Shown here: positions 9,942 to 18,870 of the stretch, one piece after another
Position numbering within the stretch: the first letter of the stretch is position 1
How the letters are laid out: the number at the start of each line of letters is the position of its first letter
NCBI GenBank assembly: GCA_020062545.1
Contig: JAGUWD010000009.1
Location: 62,001-126,000, forward strand
DNA from: Thermodesulfovibrionales bacterium
Lineage (GTDB): Bacteria; Nitrospirota; Thermodesulfovibrionia; Thermodesulfovibrionales; Dissulfurispiraceae
DNA: 64,000 nucleotides
Direction of reading: 5' to 3'
The notes under the pieces: generated by a model
Database searches by the model: none
What the model was told of the DNA's origin: nothing
Seen by the model: only the letters and a program-made list of their open reading frames with translations
Position numbers and translations under genes: made by a program

Positions 9942-10139
9942 ATGAAGAAGGTATTAGCTTTTATACTTTCCCTTATGCTCCTGGTAGCATTTACCTTTGC
10001 AGTAGGCTGTAAGAAGGCTGAAGAGCCAAAGGCTCCTGAGGCACCAGCACCAGCACCAGCACCAGCTCCGGCACCAGCACCAGCTCCTGAGCAGCCAGCT
10101 CCGGCTCCTGAGAAGCCAGCAGAAGCTCCAAAGAAGTAG
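9942..10139 (+). CDS. Small Ala-Pro-rich lipoprotein
   Basis: MKKVLAFILSLMLLVAFTFAVGC lipobox, then KKAEEPKAPEAPAPAPAPAPAPAPAPEQPAP; the ATG at 9942 fits better than the ORF-track GTG at 9930. Confidence 0.75.
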   Translation: MKKVLAFILSLMLLVAFTFAVGCKKAEEPKAPEAPAPAPAPAPAPAPAPEQPAPAPEKPAEAPKK

Positions 10140-10149
10140 TGCTTATAAA

Positions 10150-10194
10150 AACACCATGAGGGATATATACAAACCCTCATGGTGTTGCTTTTTT
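10150..10194 (+). terminator. Rho-independent terminator after the lipoprotein gene
   Basis: aacaccatgaggg / ccctcatggtgtt perfect 13-bp stem (10150-10162 with 10174-10186), followed by gc and six T. Confidence 0.9.
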
Positions 10195-10281
10195 AGGGCA
10201 AAAACTGTTATATTTTAATATCTTTTATTATTTACAAATGCAAAGAGTGGGTCTTCCCACTCTTTTGTTTTACCGGAGCAT

Positions 10282-10755
10282 ATGGATAAAACAATGGATA
10301 AAAACACTATAAAACAAAAAATTTCTGAACTCGCATCTCGGGTTGCAGAGGACGAAGGACTGGAGCTTGTCAGCGTTGAGCTTTTAGGCAGCGGCAAAAG
10401 AACAATGTTAAAGGTGGTTGTGGATAAAGAAGGCGGGGTAACCGTTGGGGACTGCGAAAAGATGAGCAGGAGCCTTGAGGCACTGCTGGATGTGGAGGAT
10501 CCGATAAAAGGGCCCTATGTGCTGGAGGTATCATCTCCGGGGCTTGACAGACCGCTTGCAACACAGGCCGATTTCGAAAGGAACATAGAAAAGCTTGCAC
10601 GGATTGTCACAACCGAGAAAATAGACAATCAGACATTCTTCATTGGCAGGATTATCGATGTCGGAGAAGGCTGGATAAGGCTTAAGCTCGATAAGAAAGA
10701 TATTTTTATCCCTATGGATAAAATTTCTAAGGCAAGGCTTGAAATAGAATTTTAA
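10282..10755 (+). CDS. rimP: Ribosome maturation factor RimP
   Basis: EDEGLELVSVELLGSGKRTMLKVVVDKEGGVTVGDCEKMSRSLEALLD, YVLEVSSPGLDRPL; upstream of nusA. Confidence 0.95.
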   Translation: MDKTMDKNTIKQKISELASRVAEDEGLELVSVELLGSGKRTMLKVVVDKEGGVTVGDCEKMSRSLEALLDVEDPIKGPYVLEVSSPGLDRPLATQADFERNIEKLARIVTTEKIDNQTFFIGRIIDVGEGWIRLKLDKKDIFIPMDKISKARLEIEF

Positions 10756-10763
10756 GAGAGGTA

Positions 10764-11885
10764 TTGACCATGTCAAAGGAACTCTGTTATGTAATAGACC
10801 AGATCAGCAGGGAAAAAGGCATCTCACGGGATTCCTTATTAAAGGTGCTGGAGGCAGCCCTTCTCTCCGCTGTCCGTAAGAAATTCGGCGGCAGGACCAA
10901 TATAGATCTGCGCATAGAGCCGAAAACATGCAACATACAGGTCTTCGAGCTTAAGCAGATAGTGGAAAAGGTCGCAAACAAAGATGAAGAGATCCAGTTA
11001 GAAAAGGCAAAGGAATTATTTCCCGACAAGAAAATAGGCGATACAATTGAAATCCCGATCCCCTTGCAGGACTTCGGGAGGATAGCAGCGCAAACAGCAA
11101 AGCAGGTCATATTCCAGAAGGTAAAAGAAGCCGAAAGGGATATTATCTACGAGGAATATAAAGATAAGACGGGACAGATAATCAGTGGCACCGTACTGAG
11201 GAAGGAAAAAGGAAATTATTACATCAGCCTTGCAAAGACAGAGGCGTGTCTTCCCCAAAGGGAAACACTTCCTAATGAAACCCTGAAAAGAGGGGATATT
11301 GTTAAGGCATATCTTTCCGAGGTAAAACTAACATCAAAGGGCCCTGTCATAATGCTCTCGAGGACAGACCCGAACTTTGTCGTAGCCCTGTTCAAAATGG
11401 AAGTTCCAGAGATTCATGACGGTGTTGTTGTTATAAAAGGGATTGCGAGAGAGCCTGGAGAAAGAACGAAGATAGCAGTATACTCTAAAGATAGTGCTAT
11501 AGATGCAGTGGGCGCTTGCGTCGGCATGAAGGGAACAAGGGTTCAGTCCATTGTAAGGGAGTTGCGCGGAGAAAGGATTGATATAATACCATGGAGCGAT
11601 GACCCCCGCATATTTGTTGCAAGGGCGCTCACACCCGCAACTGTAGACAGGGTCGGAATAAATGAAGAGGAAAAGACCGCAATGGTAATTGCAGATGACC
11701 AGCAGTTGTCCCTTGCCATAGGGAAACGCGGGCAGAATATAAAACTGGCAACAAAGCTTACAGGCTGGGAGATAGAGATATTAAGCGAATCCGAGTATTC
11801 AAAAATCAAGATGGAAGAAGCAGACAAATCACTTGATAAGGCTATAAAGAGAGAATCAGAGAAATCTGATAAAAATGAGCAGTAA
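10764..11885 (+). CDS. nusA: Transcription termination/antitermination factor NusA
   Basis: S1 and KH domains: VGACVGMKGTRVQSIVRELRGERIDIIPW, LAIGKRGQNIKLATKLTGWEIEI. Confidence 0.97.
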   Translation: MTMSKELCYVIDQISREKGISRDSLLKVLEAALLSAVRKKFGGRTNIDLRIEPKTCNIQVFELKQIVEKVANKDEEIQLEKAKELFPDKKIGDTIEIPIPLQDFGRIAAQTAKQVIFQKVKEAERDIIYEEYKDKTGQIISGTVLRKEKGNYYISLAKTEACLPQRETLPNETLKRGDIVKAYLSEVKLTSKGPVIMLSRTDPNFVVALFKMEVPEIHDGVVVIKGIAREPGERTKIAVYSKDSAIDAVGACVGMKGTRVQSIVRELRGERIDIIPWSDDPRIFVARALTPATVDRVGINEEEKTAMVIADDQQLSLAIGKRGQNIKLATKLTGWEIEILSESEYSKIKMEEADKSLDKAIKRESEKSDKNEQ

Positions 11886-14016
11886 TGATTTATCATCCCC
11901 TGTTCAGTACATAAAGGGCGTCGGGCCCAGGAGGGCAAGGCTGCTTGACCGTCTTGGAATAAAGACAGTAAGAGACGCCCTTTTTTACCTGCCTTACAGA
12001 TACGAAGACAGAAGCTCCATTAAAAAAATAGCACATCTCAGGCCAGAAGAAATAAATACCGTTACAGGCAAGATACTAAAAGCTGATGTCATTATCCCGA
12101 ACCCAAGAAGGCCGAAACTAAAGATATTCGAGCTTGCCGTATCAGATGGAAGCGGGCTTCTCAGGGCAAAGTGGTTTAATCAGACATACCTTAAAAAGAT
12201 ATTCAAACCGGGACAGGAAGTAGTATTGTACGGGACAGTAAAATACAATTACTGGGGAACCGGTTTCGAGATAATCAATCCGGAATACGAAATACTCGAT
12301 GATACCGATGACGAATCCAATCCTTCAGCCTTCAGCCTTCAGCCTTCAGCCTCCTGTATACACACCGGCAGGATAGTACCTATATATCGGTCAACCGAAG
12401 GTCTGAGCCAGAAGCAATTGAGAAACATCATGTATTCAGTCCTTAACAGTTCGGTATCAGCCATATCAGACCCGATGCCTTCAGAGATAATAAAGGAATA
12501 CAACCTGCCAGACCTGCAGGAAAGCATATCTAATGTGCACTTCCCTTCTCCAACATCTTCGCCAACATTTTCGATAACCGATTTAAACAGAGGGACAAGC
12601 CCTTATCATCAGAGACTATCATTTGATGAACTCTTCACACTTCAATTGGGACTTGCAGCCATAAAAAAGGGAGAGGTGCTTGAAAAAGGCATTGTTTTCT
12701 CTCCAGACGGCAGACTAATAAACGGATTGCTTAACAAACTGCCTTTTAAACTCACCTATGCCCAGGAAAGGGTATTTAAAGACATACTTAAAGACATGCA
12801 GTCGTCTGCCCCCATGAACAGGCTCTTACAGGGAGATGTGGGTTCAGGAAAGACAATAGTTGCCCTTATGTCAATGCTTGCTGCTGTGGAATGCGGCTAT
12901 CAATCCGCATTGATGGCACCCACAGAGATACTTGCAGAGCAGCATTATATCAACATTCACAGGCTTGTTGAAGACTTAGGATTAAATACCCATCTTCTTA
13001 CAGGAAGCAAGAAGGATAAGGAAGTCGATGTTATCGCATCAGGAGATGCGGATATTGTCATCGGAACACATGCCCTGATTCAGGAAGGCGTATCGTTCAA
13101 AAAATTGGGGCTTATTGTGATAGATGAGCAGCACAGGTTCGGCGTAATGCAGAGGGCAATATTAAGAAAAAAGGGGATCAACCCAGACACATTGATAATG
13201 ACGGCAACCCCGATTCCGAGAACCCTTGCCCTGACCCTTTACGGAGACCTCGATTATTCCATAATCGACGAGCTTCCTCCAAACAGAAGTCCTATCATCA
13301 CAAAACTCTTTTTTGAAAAAAACAAAAATCGGATCTACTCTTTAATCGAAGAGGAGACAAAAAAGGGAAGACAGGCATATGTGGTCTATCCTGTAATCGA
13401 GGAGTCGGAAAAGACAGACCTTAAATCCGCAATTACAGGGGCAGAGGGGCTCCAGAAAATATTCCCTCATCTCAAAGTAAATCTGATTCACGGAAGGATG
13501 AAACCCGTCGAAAGGGAAGAAGTGATGAGGGAATTCAAAAATGGCAATGTACACATCCTTGTCTCGACAACCGTAATAGAAGTTGGAGTAGACGTGCCAA
13601 ATGCAACATTGATGGTTATAATACATGCAGAGAGATTCGGCCTTGCCCAGTTGCACCAACTCAGGGGAAGGGTCGGAAGGGGGAGCAATCAATCTTACTG
13701 TATTCTCTTGAGTTACGGCGGAAGTGAGGATGCAAGGAAGAGGCTTGATGTAATGGTTAAAACAACAGACGGCTTCAGGATAGCAGAAGAGGACTTGAAT
13801 ATCAGAGGTCCCGGAGAATTTTTTGGCACAAGGCAGTCGGGCATGCCTGACTTAAAAGTTGCAAATCTTTTAAGGGATGCTAAAATACTTGAAATGGCCC
13901 GCAAAGAGGCATTCTCCCTTATAGAAAGGGATTCAGCACTTGCAGGCTATCCGCAGCTCAGAAAATCCATCGAGGATTTCTGGGGGAAAAGGCTTGAGCT
14001 ATTTAAAACTGCATAG
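11875..14016 (+). CDS. recG: ATP-dependent DNA helicase RecG
   Basis: LLQGDVGSGKTIVALMSMLAA, VIDEQHRFGV, MTATPIPRTLAL, QLRGRVGRG. Confidence 0.98.
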   Translation: MSSNDLSSPVQYIKGVGPRRARLLDRLGIKTVRDALFYLPYRYEDRSSIKKIAHLRPEEINTVTGKILKADVIIPNPRRPKLKIFELAVSDGSGLLRAKWFNQTYLKKIFKPGQEVVLYGTVKYNYWGTGFEIINPEYEILDDTDDESNPSAFSLQPSASCIHTGRIVPIYRSTEGLSQKQLRNIMYSVLNSSVSAISDPMPSEIIKEYNLPDLQESISNVHFPSPTSSPTFSITDLNRGTSPYHQRLSFDELFTLQLGLAAIKKGEVLEKGIVFSPDGRLINGLLNKLPFKLTYAQERVFKDILKDMQSSAPMNRLLQGDVGSGKTIVALMSMLAAVECGYQSALMAPTEILAEQHYINIHRLVEDLGLNTHLLTGSKKDKEVDVIASGDADIVIGTHALIQEGVSFKKLGLIVIDEQHRFGVMQRAILRKKGINPDTLIMTATPIPRTLALTLYGDLDYSIIDELPPNRSPIITKLFFEKNKNRIYSLIEEETKKGRQAYVVYPVIEESEKTDLKSAITGAEGLQKIFPHLKVNLIHGRMKPVEREEVMREFKNGNVHILVSTTVIEVGVDVPNATLMVIIHAERFGLAQLHQLRGRVGRGSNQSYCILLSYGGSEDARKRLDVMVKTTDGFRIAEEDLNIRGPGEFFGTRQSGMPDLKVANLLRDAKILEMARKEAFSLIERDSALAGYPQLRKSIEDFWGKRLELFKTA
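12322..12353 (+). repeat. Heptamer tandem array (CCTTCAG)n inside recG
   Basis: ccttcagccttcagccttcagccttcagcc read directly. Confidence 0.95.
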
Positions 14017-14025
14017 GGAGGTCTT

Positions 14026-14337
14026 ATGTTTAGCAGGATAAAAAAGGATTTTGACGAAGGCATTGAAAAGATCAAGTGGTTCTCATCCCTGCTTTCAGAG
14101 AGGATAAGGGTTGAGATTACGGTCTTCAAACTGCTGTATAAATCAGAAGAGTTGAAAAGACGAAGGGATGAGTTGATGAGAAAGATCGGGGAAGAGGTTT
14201 ATGCGATGAGGGGGAAAGAAAAAAATATTTATGCAAATCAAGAAGTAATGAATGCGATTAAGGAACTCGAAACACTTGAGCCTGAAATAAAAGAGACAAT
14301 CGAAAGGGCATCGGAGATAAGCAGGATAGTTGCATGA
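14026..14337 (+). CDS. Small coiled-coil-like hypothetical protein
   Basis: Follows recG closely; charged, probably helical. Confidence 0.6.
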   Translation: MFSRIKKDFDEGIEKIKWFSSLLSERIRVEITVFKLLYKSEELKRRRDELMRKIGEEVYAMRGKEKNIYANQEVMNAIKELETLEPEIKETIERASEISRIVA

Positions 14338-14396
14338 GCGAGGCTGATGAAGATTGGCTGGCAGCAGACATTTTCACTGAAAAATAATCTATAATT

Positions 14397-14582
14397 ATGA
14401 AGATGCTTATATACGACAGGGGGCGGCATGGCAAAGGGGAAAAGGCCGAATTTTCAGAAAAATGCATACCATCTGCCAACATCACTTCCCTGCCCTTCAA
14501 ACCCGGCAAAGAAAAACGCATCGCCATCAAAGTCATTGACCATAGAGGGAATGAGGTAATGGTGGTGAGGGAAATGGAGTAG
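14397..14582 (+). CDS. Short hypothetical protein, possibly a gene remnant
   Basis: 61 aa ORF ending IAIKVIDHRGNEVMVVREME; resembles a C-terminal fragment of a larger protein. Confidence 0.4.
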   Translation: MKMLIYDRGRHGKGEKAEFSEKCIPSANITSLPFKPGKEKRIAIKVIDHRGNEVMVVREME

Positions 14583-14583
14583 A

Positions 14584-15699
14584 ATGACAGAGCCAGCACA
14601 AAAAATATTAGTTAGAAAATACTTAGATTGGGACAGGGTGAGTAATCGTCTTTCCCGATATGAATATATAGGAAAGTATTACGACTTTAAAGCCCTTCAA
14701 GACTGCTCAGAGAAAAGTCCTTATTACTGCCATTATCTTGCATGGAGGCTTGGAACATGGCTCAATGAAAACGTGTTTATTTTTTTAAATGAGCTTTTAA
14801 AAAATGGAAGTAAATTGCCCAATTGGAAGGAAAAAATAGAGAACGAACCTCCAAATAAAAGATATGGATATGAAAACTTTTTTCATTTTTTATGGGAGCT
14901 GCAAGTTGCCAATTTCTTTTCAGAAATAAAAGGAGTTTCAGTCGAATGGACGACATCTGGCCCAGATATAAAAATAAGTAGCAATGGTAAAACTTTTTAT
15001 ATTGATTGTTATACTTTTACAAAATCCTTTGCTATTGAATTGTTCATTGAAGAACTCTTACTCCAAATCCATCCCAGCATAAGGGTTCTGCATACACCAC
15101 GTATCAAATTTAGTCTGCCAAAAGATAACGGGGTCAACAATTTTCTTGATGAAATATTTAGACCGTATCTTGACCCACATTTCATAGAAAGCAAAGTTAA
15201 AGAAACTGAAAAAGAATATCCTGTTCTATTGCCACCTCAAGGCATAAATAATTTATATATTTATATTGAGGGAAATAATCCAGATAATTATATTCCGGAC
15301 AGATTGCCAAATGCTTCTGGCATACCAGAAGATTATTTGCGGATATGCTTGAAAGAGGCAATTTGCTCAAAACAAAAGCAGTTAAGCAATTATCATCCCA
15401 ATATTTTAGCCGTGAATTATCTATTAAGCGGAGATTTTCAAATAGCGGCTAATCGGCAAAAAGATTTAAATAAATTAGGTTTATCAGAACAAATTTCCAC
15501 CCTCAATTTCTTTAACAAAATAGACGGACTCTTTTTCTCTGCCTGCGGAATTAATGATGTTCCTTCTCTGAAAAACAGTTATTTAAAAATAAAAGATGGC
15601 GTAACGCATCCAATCTTATTAATTGATCAGCAGTTTAATTTGTTAGCTGCTAAAGGAGATGAATTCCTATGTAGTATGCCAATGGCAACCCAATCCTGA
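14584..15699 (+). CDS. Hypothetical protein with a possible divergent PD-(D/E)XK-like segment
   Basis: 371 aa ORF; SVEWTTSGPDIKISSNGKTFYIDCYTFTK resembles a nuclease-fold beta hairpin but lacks the canonical E-x-K. Confidence 0.6.
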   Translation: MTEPAQKILVRKYLDWDRVSNRLSRYEYIGKYYDFKALQDCSEKSPYYCHYLAWRLGTWLNENVFIFLNELLKNGSKLPNWKEKIENEPPNKRYGYENFFHFLWELQVANFFSEIKGVSVEWTTSGPDIKISSNGKTFYIDCYTFTKSFAIELFIEELLLQIHPSIRVLHTPRIKFSLPKDNGVNNFLDEIFRPYLDPHFIESKVKETEKEYPVLLPPQGINNLYIYIEGNNPDNYIPDRLPNASGIPEDYLRICLKEAICSKQKQLSNYHPNILAVNYLLSGDFQIAANRQKDLNKLGLSEQISTLNFFNKIDGLFFSACGINDVPSLKNSYLKIKDGVTHPILLIDQQFNLLAAKGDEFLCSMPMATQS

Positions 15700-15757
15700 A
15701 TCCATGCCCCGCACATTGAGGCAGGCAAAAGGCTTTTGAGAAAAGAGAAAAGAACTA

Positions 15758-15864
15758 TGGTTTTAAAATCGCTTGAATCGCAAAATGTGGAGTTCAAGTC
15801 CAACTGGCCGAAGGCTCGTTTAGAGCGGGATAAATATTTCAAATGCTATGGATTGAAATTGTAA
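15758..15864 (+). pseudogene. Short remnant resembling an AlbA_2/Schlafen-type N-terminus
   Basis: MVLKSLESQNVEFKSNWPKARLERDKYFKCYGLKL*; LESQNVEFKSNW resembles the start of AlbA_2-domain proteins, then stops. Confidence 0.4.
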
Positions 15865-15886
15865 AGAGAGGGAGAAAGGTAATTAA

Positions 15887-16906
15887 ATGTCATCGGTAGT
15901 GACCACCGAATATAAGACATTTCTTAAAGAGATAAAAGAGCGCATATACAAAGCTCAATATGACGCTCTCAAAGCTGTAAATAAAGAACTTATAAATCTG
16001 TATTGGGACATAGGTAGATCAATAGTGGCAAAGCAGGAAAAGCTCGGCTGGGGCAAGGCAATCGTGGAGACACTCGCAAAAGACCTGCAAAAAGAATTTC
16101 CGGGGATACAAGGATTTTCCAGTGCAAATCTTTGGAGAATGCGAAACTTCTATCTCACATACCGTTTGAATGAAAAACTCGCACCATTGGTGCGAGAAAT
16201 TAGCTGGACAAAGAATGTCATTATCATGGAGCGTTGCAAAGAGGACATCCGGCGCGAGTTTTACATCAAGACAACAAAGAAATTCGGATGGACAAAAGAT
16301 GTTCTGATAAACCAGCTTGAAGCAGGAGCATTTGAACGGTATATGGCGAATCAAACAAACTTTGATAAATCCGTTCCGGGAAAATACCGTCATCAAGCAA
16401 AGCTGGCTGTAAAGGATGAATACTCATTTGACTTTTTGGAACTCGGCGAAGAGCACTCAGAAAAAGAGCTTGAGATGGCTCTCCTTGAAAATGTGAGAAA
16501 ATTCCTGATAGAGATGGGCGGCTACTTTGCATTTGTGGGCAACCAATACCGACTGGAGATAGACGAGCAAGAGTTTTTTATTGATTTGCTGTTGTATCAT
16601 CGACAACTGCGGTGCCTTGTGGCGATAGAGTTGAAAGTAGGCGCGTTTAAGCCTGAATATGCCGGAAAGATGCAGTTTTATCTCTCTGCCCTGAACGATA
16701 TAGCAAAGCTTCCTGATGAGAATCCCTCAATCGGAATTATATTGTGCAAGGACAAAAGCCGGACGATTGTTGAGTATGCCTTAAAAGATACAAAAAAGCC
16801 GATAGGCGTATCTACTTACAAGTTGACGGAGAAGCTGCCTCGTGAACTGAAAAAATATCTACCGTCTCCCGAAGAGATTATAGAAAGGATGAAGTATCTG
16901 AAATAG
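15887..16906 (+). CDS. YhcG/DUF1016 family PDDEXK nuclease-domain protein
   Basis: LINLYWDIGRSIVAKQEKLGWGKAIVETLAKDLQKEFPGIQGFSSANLWRMRNFY and DLLLYHRQLRCLVAIELKVGAFKPEYAGKMQFYLSAL. Confidence 0.92.
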   Translation: MSSVVTTEYKTFLKEIKERIYKAQYDALKAVNKELINLYWDIGRSIVAKQEKLGWGKAIVETLAKDLQKEFPGIQGFSSANLWRMRNFYLTYRLNEKLAPLVREISWTKNVIIMERCKEDIRREFYIKTTKKFGWTKDVLINQLEAGAFERYMANQTNFDKSVPGKYRHQAKLAVKDEYSFDFLELGEEHSEKELEMALLENVRKFLIEMGGYFAFVGNQYRLEIDEQEFFIDLLLYHRQLRCLVAIELKVGAFKPEYAGKMQFYLSALNDIAKLPDENPSIGIILCKDKSRTIVEYALKDTKKPIGVSTYKLTEKLPRELKKYLPSPEEIIERMKYLK

Positions 16907-17007
16907 CGCTTATTTAAAATACATTCGGCTTTTGCGGAATAAAGCGGGAAAAGCATTAAATAGATAGTTGCTGCACTATTGAAAGAAAGAGCAGGGAAGA
17001 TTTCTAT

Positions 17008-17223
17008 ATGATGATGATAATAATTATTTTTTTATTTGGCCTCATAGTCGGCTCATTTCTCAATGTCTGTATATACAGATTGCCGAGAAACATCTCGATA
17101 ATAAAACCATCTTCATCATGTCCTGCCTGCAGAAAAACGAAAATGGGACAGGTACATTTATTTTGTCTGGCGATAAGAAAAAGGCACATGCACATTATCT
17201 GGAAATGCAGATGTAGAGATTGA
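17008..17223 (+). pseudogene. Truncated 5' duplicate of the prepilin peptidase gene
   Basis: GLIVGSFLNVCIYRLPRNISIIKPSSSCPAC nearly repeats 18018-18150 at DNA level, then diverges after cctgcctgca. Confidence 0.85.
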
Positions 17224-17278
17224 GATAGTGGAAGGAGAAAGAGTAAAATTTAAGACAAGCTAAATTAAGGGGGCTAAA

Positions 17279-17581
17279 ATGGGTAAGACAATGTCTGCAT
17301 CGGAGATTCTTCAGGTTCTAAACGGACTAAAAGCAGAGGTCAGGCAGAAATACAAGGCTGAGATAAAGGGCATTTTCGGTTCTTATGTAAAAGGCGAGCA
17401 AAAAGAAGGGAGCGATATCGATGTGTTGGTAGAATTTGATGAAGGGGCCAATCTTTTAGATTTTACAGGACTCTCTTTATTCCTTGAGGAAAAATTAAAT
17501 TGCCGCGTTGATGTTGTCCCTGAAAGTGCTCTCAGAATGGAAATTAAAAGCAGCATATTAAAAGAGGCGGCATACTTATGA
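17279..17581 (+). CDS. MntA-type minimal nucleotidyltransferase (antitoxin)
   Basis: GSYVKGEQKEGSDID matches GSX10DXD; 4-bp overlap with the HepT-like ORF. Confidence 0.9.
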   Translation: MGKTMSASEILQVLNGLKAEVRQKYKAEIKGIFGSYVKGEQKEGSDIDVLVEFDEGANLLDFTGLSLFLEEKLNCRVDVVPESALRMEIKSSILKEAAYL

Positions 17582-17919
17582 GAGATTATTCACTTTATCT
17601 GAAGGACATCTTAGAGGCACTGCAGGCCATTGAGAAGTTTGTTGAAAACATGGACTTTGAAGACTTTCAGAAAAACGATATAATATCAAGTGCTGTTATT
17701 AGGAAGTTTGAAATTATTGGCGAAGCCACAAAAGGATTACCAGAAACGATAAGAAATAAATATCCTCAAGTTCCATGGAAAGCAATGGCTGGAATGAGGG
17801 ATAGATTGATTCATTTTTATTTTGGAATTAAATACGATCTTGTCTGGCATACAATCAAGGATGTCATTCCGCAGGTTAAACCCATTATTCAAGAAATACT
17901 AAAGGATATCATCAAGTAA
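17578..17919 (+). CDS. HepT-like (DUF86) ribonuclease toxin
   Basis: RDRLIHFYFG contains the RX4HXY motif; pairs with the MNT ORF. Confidence 0.9.
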   Translation: MRDYSLYLKDILEALQAIEKFVENMDFEDFQKNDIISSAVIRKFEIIGEATKGLPETIRNKYPQVPWKAMAGMRDRLIHFYFGIKYDLVWHTIKDVIPQVKPIIQEILKDIIK

Positions 17920-18017
17920 TGTCATTATCTGTTGATAATCAAATTTTAAATAATCCCTGTTATTCACTTCAGAGCCCCATCCTTATCGCTGGATCACAGA
18001 ATTTATTTGTTTGAAAG

Positions 18018-18812
18018 GTGGTTATGACAGCAATTATTTTTATATTCGGCCTTATAGTCGGGTCGTTCCTGAATGTCTGTATATACAGATTGCCGAGAAA
18101 CATCTCGATAATAAAACCCTCTTCATCATGTCCTGCCTGCAACACGCCTATTAAGCCGTGGGACAATATTCCCATACTCAGCTATCTATTTTTAAAAGGC
18201 AAATGCAGGAAATGCGGTGAAAGGATTTCCATTCGCTATCCCATAGTTGAATTACTGAATGGAATCCTTTACTGGTCGGTTTTCAATTTTTTTGGATATG
18301 GATGGCATCTGCCTTTTCTCTTTGTCTTTGTGTCTGCGATGATTGTGATAACCTTTATTGATCTGGATTTTCAGATAATACCTGATGTAATAACACTTCC
18401 GGGAATTATCATTGGATTGATAGGTGCATTCTTTCTCCTTCCAGATCCATTCACTCCATTACTCCATTACTCCACCACTCCACTACTTCCCGTCGTTGGC
18501 TTTAAAAACTCCATTGCAGGCTTGTTTATAGGCGGCGGATTATTTTATCTCATTGCAATCCTCAGCAGGGGAGGAATGGGAGGCGGAGATATCAAACTCA
18601 TGGCCATGGTAGGCGCATTCATGGGATGGAAGGCTATTTTCCTTACAACATTCATAGGAAGCCTTGTTGGCTCTTTGGTAGGGATATTTCTCATGGTTTT
18701 TAAGGGAAAGGGAAGAAAGACAAAGATACCATTCGGTCCGTTTCTATCTTTCGGCTCAATCATTACCCTGTTTTTCGGCGGCGAGATACTGAAGTGGTAT
18801 TTTCGCATGTAA
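18018..18812 (+). CDS. Prepilin peptidase (A24 leader peptidase/methyltransferase)
   Basis: GLIVGSFLNVCIYRLP, CPAC...CRKCGERISIRYPIVELLNG, GGGLFYLIAILSRGGMGGGDIKLMAMVGAFMGW. Confidence 0.95.
   Translation: MVMTAIIFIFGLIVGSFLNVCIYRLPRNISIIKPSSSCPACNTPIKPWDNIPILSYLFLKGKCRKCGERISIRYPIVELLNGILYWSVFNFFGYGWHLPFLFVFVSAMIVITFIDLDFQIIPDVITLPGIIIGLIGAFFLLPDPFTPLLHYSTTPLLPVVGFKNSIAGLFIGGGLFYLIAILSRGGMGGGDIKLMAMVGAFMGWKAIFLTTFIGSLVGSLVGIFLMVFKGKGRKTKIPFGPFLSFGSIITLFFGGEILKWYFRM
18447..18490 (+). repeat. Period-8 degenerate array (CCATTACT-like) inside prepilin peptidase
   Basis: ccattcactccattactccattactccaccactccactactt. Confidence 0.85.
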
Positions 18813-18870
18813 ATAGGTTAAAATAAAATGTCCGCAGTTAAAATCATGCATCTGTAAAGCTTTTTACCGT

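Noticed and set aside
17008-17223. Second functional prepilin peptidase
   Set aside because: Only the first ~45 residues match; the second CxxC and catalytic aspartates are missing.
6315-18000. Prophage or IS element
   Set aside because: No integrase, transposase, capsid, terminase or tRNA attachment site could be read in this segment.
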